From the NCBI GenBank assembly GCA_903911985.1, contig CAIWFP010000087.1:1-6881 (forward strand): a stretch of DNA of 6,881 bases. The letters run 5' to 3'. Position numbers and translations under genes: made by a program. A model generated the notes under the pieces. That model had not been told where the DNA came from, did not search any database, and saw nothing but the letters and a program-made list of their open reading frames with translations. The number at the start of each line of letters is the position of its first letter. Positions within the stretch are counted from its first letter, which is position 1. The DNA is from an uncultured Sphingomonadales bacterium. GTDB taxonomy: Bacteria; Pseudomonadota; Alphaproteobacteria; Sphingomonadales; Sphingomonadaceae. Shown piece after piece: positions 1-6,144 of the stretch.

Positions 1-1440
1 CCGGACCCACGGCAGGATGGCGATCGACACCGCCATCGCCGCCACAAAGGCGAACAGGATGCGGCGACGGTTCACCTCCAGCCAGTTGTCGATCGGCGCG
101 GCACCATGCCAGCCCACATCGTGCTTGGGTTCGTGGGGATGCAGCAGCACCAGTAGCGCGGGCAGCAGGGTGATGTTGAGCACAAAGGCGATGATCATGC
201 CCACGCCCGCGATAACCCCCAGCTCGGCGATCCCGACATAGGCGGTGGGCAAAAACGCCCCCAGCGCGAGGAAGATGGCGGCAGCGGCGGTGAGCAAGGG
301 CTCGCCAATGGCGGCGGCCATGCGGGTGAGGGCCTCCATCGGCTCGGCCCCGGCGTGGCGTTCGGCATTGAAACGCACCGTCACCTGAATGCCGAAATCC
401 ACCCCCAGCCCGACGAACAGCGGGATGAAGGCCACCGAGATCAGGTTCAGCCGGTGCACCGCCGCCAGCCCCAGCGCGGTGGTAATGGCAAGGCCAGCGA
501 CAATGGTGATGACGATCGCCAGAACCTCGCGCAGCGAGGTGGTCGCGAGAAACAGGGTGAGCAGCATGGCCGCGCCCATGAGAGCGCCGACAAAGCCGAT
601 ATTGTCGCGGATGGAGCCGAATTCCTCGTCGGCCAGCGGCACCTCGCCGGTCACGCCAATATGCACGCCATGCGCCGCATCCAGCCCCAGCGCGGCGGCA
701 TGGGCGCGAAGGGAACCCGCGGCTTCCTCGCCGGGTTGCAGATCGCCGAATTGCAGGCGCGGCTGGGCCAGAATTACCCGCCGGGTGGGCGCCGTCATTT
801 GGCCGGTGCCGGTGCCGTCGCCAAACAGCCGCTGCCACGAGAAATAGCCGCCATGCCCGGCCAGCGAGCCATCGATGGCGCCGGACAGGGATGCCAGCGG
901 CCGGTCCAGACGAGCGGTCGCGGCGGCATCACCATGGCCGGAGGCGGCGCCCGAGGCGGCGGTGTCCAGCGCGCGGGCGATACCACGCAAGGAAGGGTCG
1001 GAGGCCAGCGGGCCCAGCAGGGGTTGCGCCGCGATCAGCCGCTCGGTGGTATCCTTCACCGTGCCCAGCGAGGCGAACAGCAGCCCTTCGCGGGCGAAAA
1101 AGGCGCCGCCATCCGGTCGGCGCACCAGCACGAAATGGGCGGTGTCGGCACTCAGCGCGTCGGATAGCCGGGCGGCGGCATCCTCGGCCAGCTCTGGCGT
1201 TGCGCCATCCACCACCACGAGAATGGCGTCCTTCTGCTGGGGAAAGCGGTTTTCCACCCCGGCCTCGTCCACCCGCCAGGCGGTTTTGGCCGAGATCAGC
1301 GCGCCGGTGTCGGTGGACATGTCGAAGGCGCCGACGGTGTAGAACAACGCGGCGGCCACCAGCGCCAGCGCAAGCGCCAGCGTGGCCAGCGGGTGGCGTG
1401 CGGCGAGCAGAATCGCCTGTCTGAGCCTGAGGGACAGCAT
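1..1440 (-). CDS. hpnN: HpnN, hopanoid RND/MMPL-family transporter (N-terminal 480 residues; continues past left edge)
   Basis: This is an inner-membrane transporter of the RND/MMPL superfamily. Family knowledge says HpnN moves hopanoids from the inner to the outer membrane. The start is the ATG at 1440, giving MLSLRLRQAILLAARHPLAT, a short basic cytoplasmic tail. The first membrane helix follows at about residues 18-37. A large periplasmic domain spans about 38-279. A block of helices comes next: about 281-301, 304-326, 330-353, 378-400 and 407-433. The fourth helix contains the RND-type signature GLGVDFGIQVTVRF, with Asp at residue 348. Another helix begins near 461 at the window edge. HpnN proteins are usually about 850-880 residues, so a little over half is present; the second periplasmic domain and last helices lie outside. 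No in-frame stop is seen. The ribosome site is weak, and no upstream in-frame ATG is apparent. The gene diverges from hpnL. A generic MMPL lipid exporter is the alternative, but the hopanoid neighbours make HpnN very likely. Confidence 0.92.
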   Translation of the reverse strand, partial: MLSLRLRQAILLAARHPLATLALALALVAAALFYTVGAFDMSTDTGALISAKTAWRVDEAGVENRFPQQKDAILVVVDGATPELAEDAAARLSDALSADTAHFVLVRRPDGGAFFAREGLLFASLGTVKDTTERLIAAQPLLGPLASDPSLRGIARALDTAASGAASGHGDAAATARLDRPLASLSGAIDGSLAGHGGYFSWQRLFGDGTGTGQMTAPTRRVILAQPRLQFGDLQPGEEAAGSLRAHAAALGLDAAHGVHIGVTGEVPLADEEFGSIRDNIGFVGALMGAAMLLTLFLATTSLREVLAIVITIVAGLAITTALGLAAVHRLNLISVAFIPLFVGLGVDFGIQVTVRFNAERHAGAEPMEALTRMAAAIGEPLLTAAAAIFLALGAFLPTAYVGIAELGVIAGVGMIIAFVLNITLLPALLVLLHPHEPKHDVGWHGAAPIDNWLEVNRRRILFAFVAAMAVSIAILPWVR

Positions 1441-1601
1441 CGCGCCCGGCTCTGGCCGAAAATGCCCCTCGCGACAATAGGCTATGCGGATTGGGCCGGG
1501 GTAAGTGGGGCGCGGCAAGTTGGCCAGATGGCGCGGTGGGCGAGGACAGGAGGGCAATCCCATGCTTGCCAGCCCCCGCCCCCGCCCCCTAAGGCGCCGG
1601 C
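1441..1601. other. Divergent hpnN/hpnL spacer, presumed to hold both promoters
   Basis: These 161 bases separate the start codons of hpnN and hpnL, so promoters for both genes would be expected here. I see no convincing sigma-70 pair for either direction. The most AT-rich stretch, around 1478-1495, could hold a -10-like element for hpnN but has no good -35 partner. A pyrimidine-rich, almost pure C tract with short CCCCCG-type repeats lies at 1571-1590, just ahead of hpnL. No stem-loop or repeat that looks like an operator is evident. The promoter role is inferred from gene orientation only. Confidence 0.4.
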
Positions 1602-2666
1602 ATGACACATGATGGCGAAGCGCAGCGCGGCAAAACCAACTGGCTGACCAGCATCGGCCTGCCCCTGGCGATTCTGCTGGCGCTGGTGGGCGGGGTAGCG
1701 GCCAATGGGGCCTTGCGCGCCTTGCTGGCCGACGCCATCCACCGCATCGACCCGCGCGCGGTGCTGGCGGTGCTGCCGGTGCAGCTGCTGGCGATTTTGC
1801 TGTGCACGGCGGCGCAGCAGGCGCTTAAAATGGGCGTGCCGTTTCGCACCAGCTTTGTCGCCCGGCTGGTGCGCGACGCGGCGCATAATCTGCTGATCTT
1901 CCCGCCCGGTCTGGGCGAGGCCGTGGGTGCGCGGGTGCTGGTGCTGGCCGGGGGCCGTCCGCGCGCGGCGGTGAGTCTGCGCGCGCTCGACATCGCCGCC
2001 GAGGTGCTGGCCGAGCTGCCCTATATGGGTCTGGCCTTTTGGGTGCTGGCGCGGTTCTGGGCGCGCTCGGGCATGCCCGGTTTCGCGCTCAGCGGCCCGT
2101 CATTGGTGTGGTGGCTCATCGCCGCGCTGGCCCTGGCCTCGGCCCTGCTGGCGAGAAGCTGGTGGCGGCGGAACGGGCGCAGGCATCATCTTGCCCGGCG
2201 TCTGCGGGCCGAGGCGCTGCTGATGCGGCGCGAGATGCGCCGACAGCGCGCCGGGCTGCCGCTGGCGATTGTGCTGCATTTCTTCGCCTGGGGCCTCAGC
2301 GGTGTGCAGGTGTGGCTGGCGGGGCAGGTGTTTGGCCTGCACCTCTCGCTGTTTGGCGCGCTGGCCATCGAGAGCGCGGCCACTTCGGCGCGGATGATCC
2401 TGTTCTTCGTGCCCGGCGGGCTGGTGATGCAGGAGGCGGGCGCGGTGCTGGCCGGCGCGGCGCTGGGTGTGGCTCCGGCTCCTGCCTTGGCGCTAAGCCT
2501 GGTGCTGCGGCTGCGCGATGTCGCATTCGGCACGGCGCTGCTGGCATGGCCGTGGCTGGAGTATCGTGCCCGGCGCGACACCCGGCGCGACACCCGGCGC
2601 GAAACCCGGCACGACACCCGGCACGACACCCGGCACGACAGGGACCGCGCCGACGCCAATTCGTAG
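1602..2666 (+). CDS. hpnL: HpnL-like polytopic membrane protein (LPG synthase transmembrane-domain fold)
   Basis: This 354-residue integral inner-membrane protein resembles HpnL, a hopanoid-cluster member of the lysylphosphatidylglycerol synthase membrane-domain family (UPF0104-like). It lacks the soluble aminoacyl-transfer domain. Hydrophobic segments lie at about 16-38, 52-70, 92-116, 133-153, 167-187 and 219-245, with two or more between 263 and 318. Two motifs fit the family: NLLIFPPGLGEAVGARVL (about 96-113), and FFVPGGLVMQEAGAVL (about 268-283), matching the usual PGG-x-G-x-REG type loop. A basic cytoplasmic loop is at 186-216. Residues 324-347 form an odd charged tail of six tetrapeptides (RRDT, RRET or RHDT) encoded by a 12-base tandem repeat. 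The ATG at 1602 has only a weak AAGG seven bases upstream. It is the only gene here on the plus strand. Its exact role is not established; lipid flipping or hopanoid handling is an inference. Confidence 0.82.
   Translation: MTHDGEAQRGKTNWLTSIGLPLAILLALVGGVAANGALRALLADAIHRIDPRAVLAVLPVQLLAILLCTAAQQALKMGVPFRTSFVARLVRDAAHNLLIFPPGLGEAVGARVLVLAGGRPRAAVSLRALDIAAEVLAELPYMGLAFWVLARFWARSGMPGFALSGPSLVWWLIAALALASALLARSWWRRNGRRHHLARRLRAEALLMRREMRRQRAGLPLAIVLHFFAWGLSGVQVWLAGQVFGLHLSLFGALAIESAATSARMILFFVPGGLVMQEAGAVLAGAALGVAPAPALALSLVLRLRDVAFGTALLAWPWLEYRARRDTRRDTRRETRHDTRHDTRHDRDRADANS
2571..2642 (+). repeat. Six-copy 12-bp tandem repeat inside the 3' end of hpnL
   Basis: Six consecutive 12-base units start at 2571, 2583, 2595, 2607, 2619 and 2631. 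The first two are CGGCGCGACACC, the third has one change (GAAACC), the fourth and fifth are CGGCACGACACC, and the sixth ends in CAGG. They are in frame with hpnL and encode RRDT, RRDT, RRET, RHDT, RHDT and RHDR. The shift from CGC to CAC halfway suggests that an older three-unit block was duplicated and one half then diverged, or that each variant was amplified separately. Because 12 is a multiple of three, copy-number change would keep the reading frame. Confidence 0.95.
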
Positions 2667-2676
2667 AGCGCCCGTT
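2667..2676. other. 10-bp convergent gap between hpnL and mlaA
   Basis: The stop codon of hpnL (TAG, 2664-2666) and that of mlaA (TAG on the minus strand, 2677-2679) face each other with only 10 bases between. Any terminator must lie inside one of the coding ends, so the two transcripts probably overlap at their 3' ends. A small stem with loop (GCCCA 2695-2699 with TGGGC 2704-2708), followed by TTTTT at 2717-2721, is the only terminator-like element for hpnL. It is too weak to call. Confidence 0.6.
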
Positions 2677-3792
2677 CTAGCGGGGGACCGGTGTGCCCAG
2701 TTGTGGGCCAGCCTGCGATTTTTCCGCCGGATCGCGCAGCGGATCGTCGAATGGGGCGTTGGCCTGGGCGGTGCCGTCAGTCCCCTTGAGCGCGGCGATT
2801 TCGCCCTCGCGCGATTGCAGGTAGGACGAGCGCAAGGTGGCATAGGGATCGACCGCCTGCGCGGTAATCGCCTTCAGCGCGTCGTCGTTCTCGGCCCGCT
2901 GGTCCAGCCCGCCCACGATCATGGTGATCATGCTTTTTTGGCCCAGAACCAGCTTGCTGCGGATCAGCGGCTTGTCCTTGTCGGGGTTGAGCATGCGGTT
3001 GAGCAGGCGGGGCTGGCTGAACCAGTCGGCGAAATAGCCGGCCGCGTCGCGCGGGCTGGCCGGGCCAACCACCGGCAGATAGATATAGGGGCCCGAGGGC
3101 ACCCCGTAATAGCCCAGAGTATCGGCAAAGCCGTTGGGATGCGCCTTGATGGCAAAGGGATGGCGCTTGGCCACATCGAACACACCGCCGATACCCAGCG
3201 TGGCATTCAGCAAAAAGCGGGTGGTGGTGTGCAGCGCGCGTTTGGGCCGCAATTGCAGCACATCGTTCACGAGGATGACGGGCGTGAACAAATTGGCGAG
3301 AAAATTGCGCACGCCATCGCGCAGAATATGCGGCACCACCTTCTTGTAGACCATCGCCGCCGGGCGCAGCACGAAGCGGTCGATCGGCTGCGAGATGGCG
3401 TAGCTGACCCGGTTGAAATGTTCGAATGGATCGCGAGGGGGGGCGACAGGCGGCTCGTCCATGAACGCGGGCGCGGCGGCGGCTTGCGGGGCAGGGGTTG
3501 CGCCAGGGTCGGTGGCGGGGCTGGCGGCGGGGCTGGCGGCGGGGGGCGTGACCGGGGCGGTGGTTTTGGCCGGATCGGCAACCGGGGCCTGAACGGAGGC
3601 GGGGGCCTGAACGGAGGCGGGGGCCTGAGCGGGAACGGGGCTGGGCGTTGCGCTGGCCGTGGGGGAGGCAGCCACCCCGGCTGGACTTGCATCCCCGGCG
3701 ACGGCCGGCGCCATCTGCGGCGCGGGAGAGGCCGCCGGCGCGTCAATGGGCGCGATGGCGAGGCTGAGAAAGGCGATCTGGCTGGCGATCAT
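2677..3792 (-). CDS. mlaA: MlaA/VacJ-family outer-membrane lipid-asymmetry protein with long Ala/Pro-rich N-terminal region
   Basis: This 371-residue protein contains a clear MlaA (VacJ) domain at about residues 121-325. It opens with DPFEHFNRVSYAI and continues through VVPHILRDGVRNFLANL, NDVLQ, RFLLNATLGIGGVFDVA, GFADTLGYYGVPSGPYIYLP and VGPASPRDA, and closes near DPYATLRSSYLQSR (from 315). MlaA normally sits in the outer membrane and removes mislocalised phospholipids from the outer leaflet. The first 20 or so residues look like a weak signal peptide (MIASQIAFLSLAIAPIDAPAA), but without a basic n-region and without any cysteine, so no lipobox is present. Residues about 20-115 are an Ala/Pro/Thr/Ser-rich linker partly built from DNA repeats. 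The ATG at 3792 lies 5 bases past the hpnK stop, suggesting translational coupling; an alternative GTG at 3801 would overlap that stop as GTGA. The family call is firm; a special hopanoid role is inferred from position. Confidence 0.93.
   Translation of the reverse strand: MIASQIAFLSLAIAPIDAPAASPAPQMAPAVAGDASPAGVAASPTASATPSPVPAQAPASVQAPASVQAPVADPAKTTAPVTPPAASPAASPATDPGATPAPQAAAAPAFMDEPPVAPPRDPFEHFNRVSYAISQPIDRFVLRPAAMVYKKVVPHILRDGVRNFLANLFTPVILVNDVLQLRPKRALHTTTRFLLNATLGIGGVFDVAKRHPFAIKAHPNGFADTLGYYGVPSGPYIYLPVVGPASPRDAAGYFADWFSQPRLLNRMLNPDKDKPLIRSKLVLGQKSMITMIVGGLDQRAENDDALKAITAQAVDPYATLRSSYLQSREGEIAALKGTDGTAQANAPFDDPLRDPAEKSQAGPQLGTPVPR
3514..3537 (-). repeat. Two-copy 12-bp repeat in the mlaA linker
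   Basis: GGCGGGGCTGGC occurs twice in direct succession (3514-3525 and 3526-3537), followed by a partial third copy. On the coding strand it encodes alternating Ala-Ser-Pro-Ala units within the Ala/Pro-rich linker. It keeps the reading frame. Confidence 0.85.
3584..3637 (-). repeat. 18-bp tandem repeat (two exact copies plus one degenerate) in the mlaA linker
   Basis: GGGGCCTGAACGGAGGCG is repeated exactly at 3584-3601 and 3602-3619. A third, diverged copy (GGGGCCTGAGCGGGAACG) follows at 3620-3637. Read on the minus strand within mlaA it encodes the hexapeptide PASVQA-type repeats of the linker. The length is a multiple of three, so expansion or loss would alter linker length without a frameshift. 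Confidence 0.92.
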
Positions 3793-3797
3793 GGCAC

Positions 3798-4655
3798 TCA
3801 CGCGCGAAGGGGTGTGACTTGCCCTGTCACCGGAGATTGTGGCGGATTGAGGGCTTGGCGAAAATTCCCGTGGCCTGCTCCGCTGGCGATGACGGCGGCG
3901 CGTGCCTGCGGGGCGGTAAGCGCGGCCAGTTCCTCCCGATAGCGATAGCCGGGCGCCGAACCGGGATAGGCGTCGGCTGTGGCGGGGTGGCAATAAAGCT
4001 CGGTCACGCCATCGGCGAGGCTGTCGATGGCCTTCACCATGCGGGGCGTATCGAACTGGCCGGTGGCGGCAAGGCCCGCGACCCGGTCGTTAACCGCCAG
4101 CCCCGCGCGGCGCAGCCGTTTGCCCAGCCGCCCGGCCCACCAGCGCATCAATGCGGCGGCGAGGCCCGCTATGCCCGGCTCCACCGGCACGCGCATGGCG
4201 GCCAGCCCGTGGCGCTTGCCCGCATCGACAATGGCGGAGGCGATCATCGGGTGGAGGTGAAAATGCTTGTGGGAATTGACATGATCCAGCGGGAGGCCCG
4301 TGGCGGCAAACCTTGCGAATTGCGCGGAGACCTCGGCGCGCATCTGGCGCCGTGCCGGGGGCCACAGGGCGATGGCAAAGGCGGTGCGGATCATGTCCCT
4401 GAAGCGCCCGTCAGACCCCACCAGCGCGGGCACCGCGCCGGGCGGCAGCACCGGCCGCCCATCGGCCAGCACAATGTGCAGCCCCACGCCCAGACCGGGC
4501 AGGCGGTGCGCGCGCTCAACCGCATCGTCTACCGCCTCGCCCGCCACCATCAGGCTGGCGGCGGTGAGGATGCCCTGGGTGTGGGCGATCTCCACCGCCT
4601 CGTTCACGCACCGAGCGGCGCCGAAGTCATCGGCGGTGACGATCAGATATCTCAC
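3798..4655 (-). CDS. hpnK: HpnK, YdjC-type deacetylase of hopanoid side chain
   Basis: This 285-residue protein is a YdjC/ChbG-type carbohydrate deacetylase. In the hopanoid pathway HpnK removes the N-acetyl group from the sugar attached to bacteriohopanetetrol, giving the glucosaminyl intermediate. The N-terminus carries the family hallmark, VRYLIVTADDFG, with the Asp pair at residues 9-10. A conserved His is at 60 (GVGLHIVL), and the metal-site cluster NSHKHFHLHP has His at 129, 131, 133 and 135. ELYCHPA, with His at 223, is near the C-terminus. These are the positions expected for metal binding and catalysis. I chose the GTG at 4655 because it places the ADDFG motif where family members have it and has GGAGG ten bases upstream. 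An upstream ATG at 4766 would overlap hpnJ by about 79 bases and add unrelated sequence. The gene starts 32 bases after hpnJ and ends 5 bases before mlaA. Confidence 0.93.
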   Translation of the reverse strand: MRYLIVTADDFGAARCVNEAVEIAHTQGILTAASLMVAGEAVDDAVERAHRLPGLGVGLHIVLADGRPVLPPGAVPALVGSDGRFRDMIRTAFAIALWPPARRQMRAEVSAQFARFAATGLPLDHVNSHKHFHLHPMIASAIVDAGKRHGLAAMRVPVEPGIAGLAAALMRWWAGRLGKRLRRAGLAVNDRVAGLAATGQFDTPRMVKAIDSLADGVTELYCHPATADAYPGSAPGYRYREELAALTAPQARAAVIASGAGHGNFRQALNPPQSPVTGQVTPLRA

Positions 4656-4665
4656 GCCCGTCCCG

Positions 4666-4670
4666 CCTCC
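4666..4670 (-). promoter_or_regulatory. Ribosome binding site of hpnK
   Basis: GGAGG on the minus strand lies ten bases before the GTG start at 4655, within the 32-base gap after hpnJ. It supports the GTG start over the longer ATG-initiated reading. Confidence 0.6.
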
Positions 4671-4687
4671 GTCAGACGCGGTTTGGC

Positions 4688-6139
4688 TCAGGCCACTTCT
4701 TTCCGGCGACGCAGGAAGTCGAAGAATTCGACACCCTCGCGCAGGCGGCGCTTCATCATGTCCCAATCGCGCAGCATCTCGCCCATGATCGAGGCGATCT
4801 TGCTGGGGCGGAAGTAGTAGCGCCGGTAAAACTCCTCGACCTTGTCGAAGATCACCGTGGCGTGGAGGTGCGGATAGGAGAGCTGGGCGATCTGGTTGCC
4901 GTCATCGTCCAAGAGGCTGTTGCTGTTGTCGAACCAGCCGTTTTCGGTCGCCTGCTTGTAGAGGAAGGTGCCGGGATAGGGCGCGGCCAGGCTCACCTGA
5001 ATGGTGTGCGGATTGAGTTCCTTGGCATAGTTGATCGTCTCCTCGATCGTCTCCAGCGTTTCGCCGGGAAGGCCGAGGATGAAGGTGCCGTGGATGGTCA
5101 GGCCCAGCGAATGCGCATCCTTGGTGAACTGGCGCGCCACATCGGTGCGCAGGCCCTTCTTGATGTTGTGCAGGATCTGCTGGTTGCCGCTTTCATAGCC
5201 GACCAGCAACACGCGGCAGCCGCCCGCCTTCATTTCCTTCAGCACATTATAGGGGACATTCGCCTTGGCGTTGCAGCCCCAGGTGACCGGGAAGCCCTTG
5301 GTGCCGAAGCCCAGCTTGCGCAGCTCGCGCGACAGTTCGGTCACATGCGCGTGGGCGTCGGCCAGCGTGTCGTCGTCGAAGAAGATTTCCTTCACCTCGG
5401 GCATTTCCCTGAGGATGAATTTCACCTCCTCGATGACCTTGGGCACGGTGCGATAGCGATAGTTGTGGCCCGAGATGGTCTGCGGCCACAGGCAGAAGGT
5501 GCAGCGGCTCTTGCAGCCGCGCCCGGTGTAGAAGCTGACGTAGGGGTGGCGCTGATAGCCGCCGTAATATTTCGTGGAATCAAGGTCGCGCTTGTAGATG
5601 GGGCTGACCATCGGCAGCACATCCATGTCCTCGATCGCGGCGCGGTCCTTGTTGCGCACGATGCTGCCATCGGCTGCGCGCCAGGTGATGCCGTCCACCT
5701 CGGCCAGCGGCTTGCCCTCGGCCAGATCGACGCAGGTGAAGTCGTATTCCTCGCGGCAGACGAAATCGATGTCGGGGCTGGCCTTCAGGCTCGCCTCGTC
5801 CTCGATCATCACCTTCGCGCCGACGAAGCCGACCATGCAGTTCGGGTTGCGCTCCTTGATGAGCTTTGCCGTGCGGATGTCCTGATTGAAGCTGGGGGTG
5901 GAGGTGTGCAGGATCACCAGATCGCGCTCGTCGAACTCATGGGCGATATCGTCCCAAGACAGATCATGCGCGGGGGCGTCGATCAGCTTGGAACCCTCGA
6001 CCAGAGCGGCGGGCTGGGCGATCCAGGTGGGATACCAGAAGCTCTTGACCTCGCGCTTCATCTGATAGCGGGCACCGGCGCCGCCATCATAGCCATCGAA
6101 AGAGGGGCCTTGGAGAAATAGGGTTCGCTTCTTCATCAT
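4688..6139 (-). CDS. hpnJ: HpnJ, B12-binding-type radical SAM enzyme for hopanoid cyclitol ether formation
   Basis: This 483-residue cytoplasmic enzyme has the radical SAM iron-sulphur motif CKSRCTFC, with Cys at 209, 213 and 216. Residues about 5-140 form a cobalamin-binding-like alpha/beta domain (TLFLQGPSFDGYDGGAG at the start, LVILHTSTPSF at 74-84, VGFVGAKV at 103-110). Further radical SAM hallmarks follow: EIFFDDDTLAD (251-261), TWGCNAKANV (286-295), GYESGNQQIL (314-323) and GTFILGLPGET (351-361). In other hopanoid producers HpnJ converts the glucosaminyl group on bacteriohopanetetrol into the cyclitol ether head group. Length and start (MMKKRTLFLQ) fit the family. Either of two adjacent ATGs, 6139 or 6136, could be used; the first is taken. 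The start is 5 bases past the hpnI stop, with only AGAGAG as a possible ribosome site, so coupling to hpnI is likely. The classical DxHxxG cobalamin motif is not obvious, which is common in this enzyme group. Confidence 0.96.
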   Translation of the reverse strand: MMKKRTLFLQGPSFDGYDGGAGARYQMKREVKSFWYPTWIAQPAALVEGSKLIDAPAHDLSWDDIAHEFDERDLVILHTSTPSFNQDIRTAKLIKERNPNCMVGFVGAKVMIEDEASLKASPDIDFVCREEYDFTCVDLAEGKPLAEVDGITWRAADGSIVRNKDRAAIEDMDVLPMVSPIYKRDLDSTKYYGGYQRHPYVSFYTGRGCKSRCTFCLWPQTISGHNYRYRTVPKVIEEVKFILREMPEVKEIFFDDDTLADAHAHVTELSRELRKLGFGTKGFPVTWGCNAKANVPYNVLKEMKAGGCRVLLVGYESGNQQILHNIKKGLRTDVARQFTKDAHSLGLTIHGTFILGLPGETLETIEETINYAKELNPHTIQVSLAAPYPGTFLYKQATENGWFDNSNSLLDDDGNQIAQLSYPHLHATVIFDKVEEFYRRYYFRPSKIASIMGEMLRDWDMMKRRLREGVEFFDFLRRRKEVA

Positions 6140-6144
6140 GCTCT

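Noticed and set aside
929..1477. 182-codon minus-strand frame and several plus-strand frames over the left 1.4 kb
   Set aside because: All overlap the real hpnN frame, which is open from 1440 to the left edge and shows RND helices and signature. The others have shadow-type Arg/Ala/Pro composition.
1566..1594. TTGCCA and a downstream CCTAAG as a possible hpnL promoter
   Set aside because: The -10 match is poor and would put the transcript start at or past the ATG.
2695..2721. Small stem-loop followed by five T residues, a possible hpnL terminator
   Set aside because: The stem is only five pairs, the T run is separated from it by eight bases, and it lies inside the mlaA coding end; too weak to call.
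2518..3942. 474-codon open frame on the plus strand, Gly/Arg-rich
   Set aside because: It lies antisense to mlaA and the end of hpnK, both firmly assigned by conserved motifs. Its composition is the mirror of Ala/Pro-rich GC-biased coding sequence, and it shows no recognisable domain.
3793..3993. Longer mlaA start at 3993
   Set aside because: It would overlap hpnK by about 196 bases and add an Arg-rich stretch with no signal sequence. The ATG at 3792 gives a signal-like start just after the hpnK stop.
3819..4817. 332-codon open frame on the plus strand
   Set aside because: It is antisense to hpnK and the end of hpnJ and has no family resemblance.
4862..6121. 419-codon open frame on the plus strand
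   Set aside because: It is fully antisense to hpnJ, whose radical SAM motifs are unmistakable. Long antisense frames are expected in GC-rich genes.
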